Origin: Hungatella sp. UBA5385
GTDB lineage: Bacteria > Bacillota > Clostridia > Lachnospirales > Lachnospiraceae
Assembly (NCBI GenBank): GCA_002409995.1
Contig: DHOR01000010.1
Span: 26,595-48,159 of the forward strand
Length of the DNA stretch: 21,565 bases
Direction: 5' to 3'
The translations under genes were made by a program, and so were the position numbers. Under the pieces are notes generated by a model. It saw only the letters and a program-made list of their open reading frames with translations. It searched no databases and was not told where the DNA came from. Below are positions 1-6,728 of this stretch, piece after piece (positions within the stretch are counted from its first letter, which is position 1; each line of letters starts with the position of its first letter).

Positions 1-204
1 AACTACATAAGCCAGACCGGTCTGGCTTATGTAGTTTCTCTGTGTGTATACCAGATTGGCACACTGATTACAACAGGTGATTTTGGAATTGGTACTGTTG
101 TGGCATTGGCTCTTATTGCAGGATTTATCTATCTTCTGGTAAGACCTTATAATGACGGCAGTCGTGGAAAAGTAAATATGAGCAGTGTAGCCCGGGCGAA
201 ATAA
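1..204 (+). CDS. feoB: Ferrous iron transport protein B, C-terminal fragment
   Basis: This is the last 67 codons of a gene that begins before the window; it is open from base 1 in frame 1 and ends at the TAA at 202-204. The peptide is mostly hydrophobic, with two membrane segments (about residues 6-20 and 35-50). It then has a short basic end (LLVRPYNDGSRGKV), as in the C terminus of FeoB, the GTP-dependent ferrous iron permease of the inner membrane. The assignment rests mainly on the next gene, a Cys-rich protein of the type found directly after feoB in Clostridia. The GTPase domain is outside the window, so it could in principle be another polytopic transporter, but the pairing makes FeoB much the best reading. 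Confidence 0.8.
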   Translation, partial: NYISQTGLAYVVSLCVYQIGTLITTGDFGIGTVVALALIAGFIYLLVRPYNDGSRGKVNMSSVARAK

Positions 205-222
205 ACGTGAGGAGGAATTTAT

Positions 223-360
223 ATGGGAACTTTATTTGTTGGAATCGTTGTTTTGGGTATTATAGCTTTGATAGTTAGAAGCATGATTGTAGATAAAAAG
301 AATGGGAAATCCATTCAGTGTGGCGGCGAATGTAAAAACTGTGGTGGTCACTGCCATTGA
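223..360 (+). CDS. FeoB-associated Cys-rich membrane protein
   Basis: A 45-residue protein starting 18 bases after the feoB stop, with a strong GGAGGAATTTAT ribosome binding site before its ATG. One N-terminal membrane helix (about residues 3-20) is followed by a basic segment (DKKNGK). The short tail has four Cys in the pattern CGGECKNCGGHC, ending in His. This matches the small single-pass, Cys-rich partner proteins encoded next to feoB in Firmicutes. They are thought to assist ferrous iron transport, perhaps by binding metal at the cytoplasmic face; the exact role is not established. The gene is surely cotranscribed with feoB and is followed at once by a perfect palindrome that may end the transcript. 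Confidence 0.85.
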   Translation: MGTLFVGIVVLGIIALIVRSMIVDKKNGKSIQCGGECKNCGGHCH

Positions 361-362
361 TT

Positions 363-415
363 TTTAAAATTGGGGTTCGACCCTTTGCATCAAAGGGTCG
401 AACCCCAATTTTAAA
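363..415. repeat. Palindromic repeat, copy 1 (possible terminator of feoB operon)
   Basis: Two perfect 25-base arms (363-387 and 391-415) surround a three-base CAT loop. The core arm is GGGGTTCGACCCTTTG, extended here by an AT-rich base (TTTAAAATT / AATTTTAAA). It starts 2 bases after the stop of the feoB partner gene. The same core recurs at 5147-5182 and 21533-21565. Each arm can also fold on itself (GGGT-TCG-ACCC), so in double-stranded DNA it could form a double mini-hairpin. T-rich flanks allow a terminator role on either strand. Confidence 0.9.
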
Positions 416-442
416 TTTGTTAAGAAATTGTCGCAAACCTTA

Positions 443-471
443 TTGTAAGTATAAGCTTTATTTTGTATAAT
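443..471 (+). promoter_or_regulatory. Promoter of the MerR-family gene
   Basis: TTGTAA (443-448), a 17-base spacer and a perfect TATAAT (466-471) lie 44 bases before the ATG at 515. The spacer contains the 12-mer TATAAGCTTTAT (450-461), which recurs in the promoter of the next gene at 1405-1416. It may be a binding site for autoregulation; that role is inference. Confidence 0.6.
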
Positions 472-514
472 CACAATAGACGCCTATGGTTTTTTTGAGA
501 AAGGTTTGTGTATT

Positions 515-1369
515 ATGATTAATTTACTGAATCTTGATGTTAAAAAGATGACAATAGGAGAAATGGCAAAATTGAATCACGTTTCTGAGCAGACGCTGCG
601 GCTTTATGATAAAGAAGGGCTGCTGTCGCCTGTGGAACGGGATAAGAAAACAGGATACCGGTATTACGATATCCGCCAGAGTGCCCAGCTGGATATGATT
701 CAGTATATGAAGGCGCTTGGTATGACCCTGAAGGAAATACGGGTTCATATGAAGACATGGGATATGGGCAGAGTGAAGCAGGTGCTTGTGGACAACCGCA
801 ATGCCATTGATAAGAAGATTATAGAACTGAATCTGCAAAAACGTGCCATTGAACGGACTCTGGACAGCTATGAACGGTATGAATGTGCCCCTCCTGACGG
901 CACAATTGTACTGGAATACATACCAAAACGCCAGATGTATGTGCAAAACACCGGTGTTAATTTTTATGATTATGAAATTGATGTATATGAAAAGCTTTTA
1001 AGAAATTTGAAGGAGGACTTGATTGCACGAAATATTTCACCTTTTTATTTTGCTAATGCAGGAACTATTTTACAGTATGATAACTTTAAAAACAGGAGAT
1101 TCTATTCCAATGAGGTATTCGTTTTTGTTGACAGGGAATATGTGGATGAGGAGCTGATTACTGTGATTCCTGCCAGCTCTTACCTCTGTATTTACTGTGA
1201 CCGATTTTCTAAGGAAAAGGAATATATTGACCGGCTGCTGGCTGCAATTGAAGAAAATCATTATAGGGTTACAGGAGATTATATGTGTGAAGTGATTGTG
1301 GAAAGGCCCCTTGATTATAAGGAAAGAGGGATGTTTCTCCGTCTTCAGGTGCCTGTTTTACCTGGATAA
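515..1369 (+). CDS. MerR-family transcriptional regulator with GyrI-like effector domain
   Basis: A 284-residue cytoplasmic regulator. Residues about 12-80 form the MerR winged helix-turn-helix (MTIGEMAKLNHVSEQTLRLY, then GYRYYD and LKEIR). A dimerisation coiled coil (about 85-120) follows, then a 150-residue C-terminal domain of the GyrI/effector-binding type found in BmrR-like multidrug sensors. Such proteins activate promoters with over-long spacers by twisting the DNA when ligand binds. The ATG at 515 is preferred over an upstream TTG at 506 because AGAAAGG (498-504) is well spaced only for the ATG; ATG 548 is a less likely alternative. The downstream gene has a 19-bp-spacer promoter, the classic MerR target, and shares a 12-mer with this gene's promoter, so it is the probable target. 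The ligand is unknown. Confidence 0.85.
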   Translation: MINLLNLDVKKMTIGEMAKLNHVSEQTLRLYDKEGLLSPVERDKKTGYRYYDIRQSAQLDMIQYMKALGMTLKEIRVHMKTWDMGRVKQVLVDNRNAIDKKIIELNLQKRAIERTLDSYERYECAPPDGTIVLEYIPKRQMYVQNTGVNFYDYEIDVYEKLLRNLKEDLIARNISPFYFANAGTILQYDNFKNRRFYSNEVFVFVDREYVDEELITVIPASSYLCIYCDRFSKEKEYIDRLLAAIEENHYRVTGDYMCEVIVERPLDYKERGMFLRLQVPVLPG

Positions 1370-1388
1370 ATTTGGTGAAAATGCTCAA

Positions 1389-1419
1389 TTGACTTCATAC
1401 CATCTATAAGCTTTATAAT
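1389..1419 (+). promoter_or_regulatory. MerR-type promoter with 19-bp spacer
   Basis: TTGACT (1389-1394) and TATAAT (1414-1419) are near-consensus but separated by 19 bases rather than 17. This is the hallmark of promoters activated by MerR-family proteins. TATAAGCTTTAT (1405-1416) spans the spacer and the -10, and is identical to 450-461 in the regulator's own promoter. Transcription would start near 1426, which supports the start codon at 1467 and not the ATG at 1431. Confidence 0.75.
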
Positions 1420-1466
1420 TAGGTTATCTAATGAAATTCTTATATATAGAAAGGAAGAGGTGGAAT

Positions 1467-2504
1467 ATGAATTACGAGAAAATCCGTGTAGTACAGTATG
1501 GCTGCGGCAAAATGGCTAAGTACATTTTAAGGTATCTCTATGAAAAAGGAGCTGAAATTGTAGGAGCAATTGATGTAAATCCGGATATCGTAGGCATGGA
1601 CGTTGGAGAGTATGCAGAGCTGGGATTTAAGATTGGCGTTACCATCAGAGATGATGCGGAAGCAGTTTTAGATGAATGTGATGCAGATATTGCAGTTGTG
1701 ACACTGTTCAGCTTTATGCCAGATTGTTATACTCAGTTTGAACAATGCGTAACCAGGGGAATTAATGTGGTAACTACCTGTGAGGAAGCTATTTATCCAT
1801 GGACCACATCTTCTGCAATTACCAACAAACTGGACCTTCTTGCTAAGGAAAATGGCTGTACCATCGTTGGCTCAGGAATGCAGGACATTTACTGGGTAAA
1901 TATGATCGGCTGTGTTGCAGGCGGTGTTCACACAATCGAGAAAATTGAAGGCGCAGTCAGCTATAATGTGGAGGACTATGGTCTTGCACTGGCTGAAGCC
2001 CATGGCGCAGGTCTGACACCTGAGGAATTTGAGGAGAAGATCGCTCACCCCACAACTCTGGAGCCTGCTTATGTATGGAATTCCAATGAAGCCCTCTGCA
2101 ACAAAATGGGCTGGACCATCAAATCACAGTCCCAGAAATGTGTTCCTTATTTCTATGATACTGACCTGTATTCCGCAACTCTTGGAAAAACCATTCCTAA
2201 GGGCGACTGCATTGGAATGAGCGCTGTTGTAACAACTGAAACTTTCCAGGGACCGATTATTGAAACACAGTGTATCGGCAAGGTTTATGGACCTGACGAT
2301 GGAGATATGTGCGACTGGAAGATTATCGGCGAGCCGGAGACAACCTTCTTTGTAAAGAAACCAGCAACTGTTGAGCATACCTGTGCAACCGTTGTTAACA
2401 GAATTCCTACTATATTAAATGCACCTGCTGGCTATATTACAGTGGAAAAGCTGGAGGATGTACAATACCTTTCCTATCCAATGCATTTATATCTTGATAT
2501 TTAA
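1467..2504 (+). CDS. NAD(P)-dependent oxidoreductase, DapB/2,4-diaminopentanoate dehydrogenase-like
   Basis: A 345-residue cytosolic protein with an N-terminal Rossmann fold: RVVQYGCGKMAKYILRYL supplies the GxGxM dinucleotide loop, and the AID after strand 2 is the usual acidic end. The overall plan resembles dihydrodipicolinate-reductase-like proteins and 2,4-diaminopentanoate dehydrogenase of clostridial ornithine fermentation (about 340-350 residues). The usual ornithine-pathway neighbours are not present in this window, so the substrate cannot be named; an amino acid or diamino acid is likely. The reading with a start at 1431 is rejected because the ATG at 1467 follows AGGAAGAGGTGG and 1431 would be almost leaderless. 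The gene follows a MerR regulator and a 19-bp-spacer promoter, suggesting induction by a small molecule. A strong terminator follows, so it is monocistronic. Confidence 0.72.
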   Translation: MNYEKIRVVQYGCGKMAKYILRYLYEKGAEIVGAIDVNPDIVGMDVGEYAELGFKIGVTIRDDAEAVLDECDADIAVVTLFSFMPDCYTQFEQCVTRGINVVTTCEEAIYPWTTSSAITNKLDLLAKENGCTIVGSGMQDIYWVNMIGCVAGGVHTIEKIEGAVSYNVEDYGLALAEAHGAGLTPEEFEEKIAHPTTLEPAYVWNSNEALCNKMGWTIKSQSQKCVPYFYDTDLYSATLGKTIPKGDCIGMSAVVTTETFQGPIIETQCIGKVYGPDDGDMCDWKIIGEPETTFFVKKPATVEHTCATVVNRIPTILNAPAGYITVEKLEDVQYLSYPMHLYLDI

Positions 2505-2524
2505 ATAACAAACTGATAGCTGAT

Positions 2525-2571
2525 AAAACTGCGGCAACCCTTATGGGCATGCCGCAGTTTTATGCTTTTTC
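2525..2571 (+). terminator. Rho-independent terminator after the dehydrogenase gene
   Basis: AAAACTGCGGCA (2525-2536) pairs perfectly with TGCCGCAGTTTT (2550-2561), and CCC/GGG continues the stem inside. TTTTT follows at 2566-2570. It ends the dehydrogenase transcript 20 bases after the stop. Confidence 0.88.
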
Positions 2572-2633
2572 ACTGATCTTTTTACCTGTAACTGGGTATT
2601 ATGCTGAAAAATGTTTTTTGCTTTCAGAAGACT

Positions 2634-2661
2634 TTGAAAGCCAATGATGTAATGCTATAAT
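2634..2661 (+). promoter_or_regulatory. Promoter of the EamA transporter gene
   Basis: TTGAAA (2634-2639), 16 bases, then TATAAT (2656-2661), 48 bases before the ATG at 2710. It lies beyond the upstream terminator, so the transporter gene has its own transcript. Confidence 0.6.
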
Positions 2662-2709
2662 CAGAAGGTGTGCATAAATTGACAAAACAAACAAAGGAGA
2701 ATATTTGAC

Positions 2710-3600
2710 ATGAAGTTTCTGGAGAGGCACCCTATGATTATGATTGCAGTGGGAGTCATTGGCATTTCCCTGTCTGCTATATTTGTAAAATACTCAGATG
2801 CCCCCTCTGTAGTAACAGCGGCGTATCGGATGTTGTGGACCATTGGTCTTATGATCCCTATGGTACTTGGTAATAAAGAAGTAAAGCAGGAGCTGAAGGG
2901 GACGAGTATAAAGACAGTGGCACTGTGTGCAGTCAGCGGCATTTTCCTTGCCCTCCATTTTACTACATGGTTTGAATCTTTAAATCAGACTTCTGTAGCA
3001 AGCTCTACAGCCATTGTGTGTACAGAAGTGATCTGGGTCGCTCTTGGTTTTAGTCTGTTCTTAAAAGGGAAAATTACAAAAGCGGCTGTGGGAAGTATTG
3101 CCATTACAGTTGTAGGAAGTCTGCTAATTGCTCTGTCTGATTACTCTGCAGGAGGCAATCATTTAATCGGTGATGGACTTGCCCTTGCTGCAGCCATATT
3201 TACAGCTGTATATACACTGATCGGCAATGAGGTGAGGAAGAAGCTGTCAACCACCAGCTATACATTTATTGTATATTTATTCTGTGGGATTGTGTTGTGT
3301 CTTGCAACCTGGCTCACTGGGAATTCCCTTCTGGGACATGGAAGAAGTGCAGTGATTGTGGGATTTTTGCTTGCTGTATTCTCCACTTTGCTTGGACATA
3401 CCATATTTAGCTGGTGTCTTAAGTTTTTATCACCTTCCTTTGTATCTGCCTCCAAGCTGTGCGAGCCTGTGGTGGCTGCAGTTATTGCCATCTTTTTATT
3501 CGGCGAGATTCCTGCAGTTCTTCAGGTTGTGGGAGGGCTTATTACCTTAGGCGGTGTATTAGTTTACTCAAGAGTGGAAACAAATGGAAAAAACACATAA
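2710..3600 (+). CDS. DMT superfamily (EamA) transporter
   Basis: A 296-residue integral membrane protein with about ten predicted hydrophobic helices. They are arranged as two EamA halves (about residues 10-140 and 150-290). The second half has the family's LYTLIGNEVRKK and GHTIFSWCLKFLSPSFVSASKLCEPV type segments, and the first has SAIFVKYSDAPSVVTAAYRM. Members of the drug/metabolite transporter superfamily usually export amino acids, their derivatives or other small metabolites; the substrate cannot be read from sequence. AAAGGAGA (2693-2700) is placed correctly for the ATG at 2710. It has a promoter of its own and no partner gene: the following transpeptidase starts 124 bases later. No convincing terminator is visible after it, so read-through into that gene is possible. 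Confidence 0.88.
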   Translation: MKFLERHPMIMIAVGVIGISLSAIFVKYSDAPSVVTAAYRMLWTIGLMIPMVLGNKEVKQELKGTSIKTVALCAVSGIFLALHFTTWFESLNQTSVASSTAIVCTEVIWVALGFSLFLKGKITKAAVGSIAITVVGSLLIALSDYSAGGNHLIGDGLALAAAIFTAVYTLIGNEVRKKLSTTSYTFIVYLFCGIVLCLATWLTGNSLLGHGRSAVIVGFLLAVFSTLLGHTIFSWCLKFLSPSFVSASKLCEPVVAAVIAIFLFGEIPAVLQVVGGLITLGGVLVYSRVETNGKNT

Positions 3601-3724
3601 ATGTTGAATATTTCCTTACATTTTCCATAAGATCGTTGCTATCTGGTACATGTAATGATAAGGTATAGTATGGTGAATTGGACTTTGCTCCAGGCACTAA
3701 AAGAATTAGTAAAGGATAAAAGGT

Positions 3725-5134
3725 ATGAAGGTTAATAAAAGAATTGCGCGTATCTGGGGAAGAAGCCTGCTGGCTGCTGCTATGCTGACTATAGCAGTGT
3801 CAGGTAATGCTTATGCAGATGAAACCAACAGACTGGTTCCCGGAACAAAAATTGCCGGTGTTTTGGTAGGCGGCAAGACCACGGAAGAAGCTAAGGCAGA
3901 GATTGAACAATACTATTCCGGTCAGTATGAGCTGACTGTTAAGAGAAGGGGCGGCACCACTGAAACCATTAAAGGAACTGATATCGGATATCACGGGACA
4001 GTGACAGGTGGAATTCAGGCTGCTTTAGATCAACAGAATGCATCAGGACGTCTTACAGGTCCTGCTGCTGAGAATAATTATACAATTAGTGTAATCGGAG
4101 CATTTGATGAAGGCGCTCTGGCAGCCAAGGTACAGGCTCTCTCCTGTATCAGCGGTTCTGATATTGTAGTGACTAAAAATGCACAAGTATCCTCCTGGGA
4201 GGAAGGCAAGGCATTTACCATAGTGCCGGAAGTGTCAGGCAACAGCATTTCCACAGAAAAGGCAATGGAAGCTATAAAGGCAGCTCTTGCTTCTGGTGCA
4301 TCAGAGCTTGATCTTGACAGCGCAGGCTGTTACGATGCTGTGACTGTTACATCTGCTGATGCAGGTCTTAAGGAACTGTGTGATGTGATGAATCGTTGTA
4401 AGGATATGACAATTACTTATGTGTTTGGAGACCGGACTAAGGATTTAAGTGGAGCAGAGATTACTTCCTGGTTTAATGGAGTAAAAGACGGAGCTATTGA
4501 TGTGAATTATAGCCATGTGGCAGCTTACGTTGCAGGTCTTGCAGCAGAGTTTGATACAGTAGGAAGAACCCGTACCTTTACAGCTGCTGACGGCAGAAAT
4601 ATAGATTTAACAGGACCTTATGGCTGGCAGATGGATCAGGCTGGGGAAGCTGCAGCACTGATCGCAATGATTCAGACAGGCCAGACACAGAACAGAGAGC
4701 CTTTATATAGTCTGACTGCAGCGGACCGTAACAATGACTGGGGAAACACCTATGTAGAGATTGACTTAACCAATCAGAAGGTATATATGCGTAAAGATGG
4801 GGAGTATGTCTGGGGCGCAGACTGTGTAACAGGTAATGTTTCCAAGAATTATACAACACCTCCTGGTATCTACAGCCTTACTTACAAGCAGAGAGACCGT
4901 GTTCTTCGCGGCAAGATTATGGAAAACGGCAAACCCGAATATGAAAGTCCTGTGAAGTACTGGATGCCATTTAATGGCGGAATTGGACTTCATGATGCCA
5001 ACTGGAGAGGTAAATTCGGTGGTGCTATCTATAAAACCGGTGGCAGCCATGGATGTGTCAACCTTCCGCCTGCAACGGTTCCCGCTTTATATGATATGGT
5101 GTATAAGGGGATTCCGGTAATTTGTTATAACTAA
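3725..5134 (+). CDS. Secreted L,D-transpeptidase (YkuD) with PG_binding_4 domains
   Basis: A 469-residue cell-wall enzyme. A signal peptide (basic start, hydrophobic residues 13-27, likely cleavage after AYA at residue 31) is followed by a PG_binding_4/VanW-like domain. This begins at GTKIAGVLVGGKTTEEAK (about 38) and is followed by a second such region (about 225-330), then the YkuD catalytic domain (about 342-469). The catalytic motif SHGCVNLP gives His442 and Cys444, and His423 in GLHDA is the other conserved His. The enzyme forms 3-3 crosslinks in peptidoglycan or attaches proteins to it, and resists most beta-lactams. AAAGGA (3711-3716) is 8 bases before the ATG. It is a paralogue of the gene at 10437, sharing domain order and most catalytic-domain motifs, but lacks that protein's long tail. 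It is followed by copy 2 of the palindromic repeat. Confidence 0.93.
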   Translation: MKVNKRIARIWGRSLLAAAMLTIAVSGNAYADETNRLVPGTKIAGVLVGGKTTEEAKAEIEQYYSGQYELTVKRRGGTTETIKGTDIGYHGTVTGGIQAALDQQNASGRLTGPAAENNYTISVIGAFDEGALAAKVQALSCISGSDIVVTKNAQVSSWEEGKAFTIVPEVSGNSISTEKAMEAIKAALASGASELDLDSAGCYDAVTVTSADAGLKELCDVMNRCKDMTITYVFGDRTKDLSGAEITSWFNGVKDGAIDVNYSHVAAYVAGLAAEFDTVGRTRTFTAADGRNIDLTGPYGWQMDQAGEAAALIAMIQTGQTQNREPLYSLTAADRNNDWGNTYVEIDLTNQKVYMRKDGEYVWGADCVTGNVSKNYTTPPGIYSLTYKQRDRVLRGKIMENGKPEYESPVKYWMPFNGGIGLHDANWRGKFGGAIYKTGGSHGCVNLPPATVPALYDMVYKGIPVICYN

Positions 5135-5146
5135 GTTTTTTTCACG

Positions 5147-5182
5147 AGGGGTTCGACCCTTTTCAAAAAGGGTCGAACCCCT
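5147..5182. repeat. Palindromic repeat, copy 2
   Basis: AGGGGTTCGACCCTTTT (5147-5163) is the exact reverse complement of 5166-5182, and only two bases separate the arms. It starts 12 bases after the transpeptidase stop. The core matches copies 1 and 3, but the flanks differ: a T-run lies before it (5136-5142) rather than after it on the plus strand. It is therefore not a textbook plus-strand terminator, though it may still end transcription. Confidence 0.9.
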
Positions 5183-5198
5183 TAGGTAAATCCTTTGG

Positions 5199-5254
5199 TG
5201 TCTTGTCACCTGTCATGTCATATGTTTTTCATCTGTTAATTCATTGACAAGACA
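5199..5254. promoter_or_regulatory. Candidate operator cluster (NiaR-like) of the transporter operon
   Basis: TGTCTTGTCA (5199-5208) and TGTCATGTCA (5211-5220) are direct repeats 12 bases apart. TGACAAGACA (5245-5254) is the exact inverted copy of the first and overlaps the -35 box TTGACA (5244-5249). Binding there would block the promoter. The operon encodes a 3H-domain regulator as its last gene, the obvious candidate to bind these sites. The repeats are seen directly; the regulator assignment is inference. Confidence 0.6.
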
Positions 5255-5272
5255 TCCATAATATGTTAAATT
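5244..5272 (+). promoter_or_regulatory. Promoter of the phosphorylase-ECF-niaR operon
   Basis: A perfect TTGACA (5244-5249), 17 bases, then TAAATT (5267-5272) preceded by TGT, an extended -10. The predicted start, near 5279, leaves a leader of about 50 bases. The -35 box lies inside an inverted operator half-site. Confidence 0.65.
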
Positions 5273-5329
5273 CTAATTGTAAAAAAAGTATAAAGTATTG
5301 ATTAAATTAAAATGAAAGGAGCTGGTACT

Positions 5330-6088
5330 ATGGCTGAGATCATGCCGCATATAAAGCTAAGTGAGGAGCAGGCGGCGCCTTATGCCCTTTTGCCGGGAGA
5401 CCCGGGGCGGCTGGACAGAATTGCAGAGCTTCTTACCGATGTGGAGGATCTGGTTTACAACAGAGAATACAGAAGCTTAAGAGGCTATTATCAGGGAGTG
5501 CCTGTACTGGCTGTTTCTACAGGGATTGGTGGAGCTTCAACTACTATTGCAGTAGAGGAGCTTGCGCGGATTGGTGTGAAATCAATGATCAGAATTGGAA
5601 GCTGCGGAGCGCTGCAGCCGGATATTCGCCTTGGAGACTTGATTCTTGTCAATGGGGCAGTTCGTGATGATGGGGCATCAGATACTTACATAGATTCCAT
5701 ATATCCGGCAATACCGGATACAGAATTATTGATTGCATGTATGGAAAGCGCAAAAGAGCTGAAGGCAGAGTATCATGTGGGGATTGCCAGAAGCCATGAC
5801 AGCTTCTATATAGATGATGAAGCGGAAGTCAGCGCCTACTGGGCAGAGAAGGGTGTTTTGGGGTCAGATATGGAGACTGCAGCTTTGTTTATTGTGGGCG
5901 GTTTAAGAGGAGTTAAAACTGCTTCCATTCTCAACACTGTAGTTGAAAGTGAGGAAAACTTAGAGGATAATATTAACCAGTATACCTCTGGGGAATCACA
6001 GATGATGGAAGGGGAACGAAAAGAGATTCTTACAGCGCTTCGTGCGTTTGTTCGAATAAATAACGAGCAATATAATAAAAACCTTTAG
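5330..6088 (+). CDS. Nucleoside phosphorylase (PNP/UDP family)
   Basis: A 252-residue cytosolic enzyme that splits a nucleoside with phosphate to give base and ribose-1-phosphate. Family signatures are present: LLPGDPGRLDRIA (20-32), TGIGGASTTIAVEEL (64-78), the phosphate-site Arg88 in IRIGSCGA, and the ribose-site META (181-184). Sequence and length are closest to uridine phosphorylase. However, the segment that reads FYPGQERYD in E. coli Udp, whose Gln and Arg hold uracil, is FYIDDEAEV here (159-167). The base specificity is therefore probably not uridine. The ATG at 5330 has AAGGAG 8 bases upstream; the in-frame ATG at 5312 lies before that site. First gene of an operon with an ECF transporter and a NiaR-like repressor, 15 bases before the S component. 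Confidence 0.85.
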   Translation: MAEIMPHIKLSEEQAAPYALLPGDPGRLDRIAELLTDVEDLVYNREYRSLRGYYQGVPVLAVSTGIGGASTTIAVEELARIGVKSMIRIGSCGALQPDIRLGDLILVNGAVRDDGASDTYIDSIYPAIPDTELLIACMESAKELKAEYHVGIARSHDSFYIDDEAEVSAYWAEKGVLGSDMETAALFIVGGLRGVKTASILNTVVESEENLEDNINQYTSGESQMMEGERKEILTALRAFVRINNEQYNKNL

Positions 6089-6103
6089 GGAGGTATCATT
6101 GAG

Positions 6104-6706
6104 ATGAAAAACATTTTTAAAACAAAACTAGACGCAGCCTGTTTCGTTTTGATTCCGGCATGTATCGGAATCAACTACTTAGGTAAATTATTTGCATCAG
6201 TGCTGAAGCTGCCGCTGTGGCTGGATTCTATTGGAACCTGTATCGGAGCTATTCTTGGCGGACCGATTATTGGCGGTATCTGTGGAGCAGCTAATAACTT
6301 AATCTATGGATTTACAACAGGTGATTCCATTACACTGGTGTATGCGCTGACCAGCTTAGGCATCGGCGTTGCAGTTGGAATTATGGCAAGACTTGGGAAA
6401 ATGTCCAATCTTCCAGGTGCAATCTTAACAGCAGTTGTAGCAGGTCTGGTAGCAGTAGTAATTTCCACACCTCTGAATATTATTTTCTGGGGCGGAACAA
6501 CAGGTAATATCTGGGGCGATGCAGTATTTGCATGGTCACAGGCAGCACAGCTTCCTGTAGCTTTTGGTTCATTCCTTGATGAGATCATCGTGGATGTGCC
6601 GGATAAATTAATTACAATCCTCATTGTTTACGCAATTATCAAGGGACTTCCTAAGAAACTCACCTCCCTGTATGATATTAATGATGAGATTACAAGCTTG
6701 GATTAA
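6104..6706 (+). CDS. ECF transporter substrate-binding S component
   Basis: A 200-residue, very hydrophobic protein with about six membrane segments and small-residue-rich helices. Examples are GTCIGAILGGPIIGGICGAANN (around 43-65), LTSLGIGVAVGIMARLGKM (81-100) and AILTAVVAGLVAVVIS (104-121). This size and topology fit the S component of an energy-coupling factor importer, which binds the vitamin or nucleoside in the membrane. It is followed directly by its own EcfT and fused EcfA genes, so it is a group I (dedicated) system. I do not recognise it as RibU, ThiT, BioY, PanT or NiaX by eye. Its place between a nucleoside phosphorylase and a niacin-type regulator points to a nucleoside or NAD precursor as substrate. 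AGGGAGG (6087-6093) overlaps the phosphorylase stop. Confidence 0.8.
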   Translation: MKNIFKTKLDAACFVLIPACIGINYLGKLFASVLKLPLWLDSIGTCIGAILGGPIIGGICGAANNLIYGFTTGDSITLVYALTSLGIGVAVGIMARLGKMSNLPGAILTAVVAGLVAVVISTPLNIIFWGGTTGNIWGDAVFAWSQAAQLPVAFGSFLDEIIVDVPDKLITILIVYAIIKGLPKKLTSLYDINDEITSLD

Positions 6707-6728
6707 CACTTAAGAGGGATGGAATTTC

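Noticed and set aside
363..415. GGTTCGA in the palindrome as a tRNA T-arm or tRNA fragment
   Set aside because: No acceptor, D-arm or anticodon sequence lies around any of the three copies; the similarity is limited to seven bases within a perfect inverted repeat.
1431..1466. Upstream ATG at 1431 for the dehydrogenase
   Set aside because: Only about 5 bases after the predicted transcription start and without a ribosome site; ATG 1467 has AGGAAGAGGTGG and a normal Rossmann start.
3636..3669. Promoter of the first transpeptidase gene (TTGCTA ... TATAGT)
   Set aside because: The 22-base spacer is too long for a sigma-70-type promoter.
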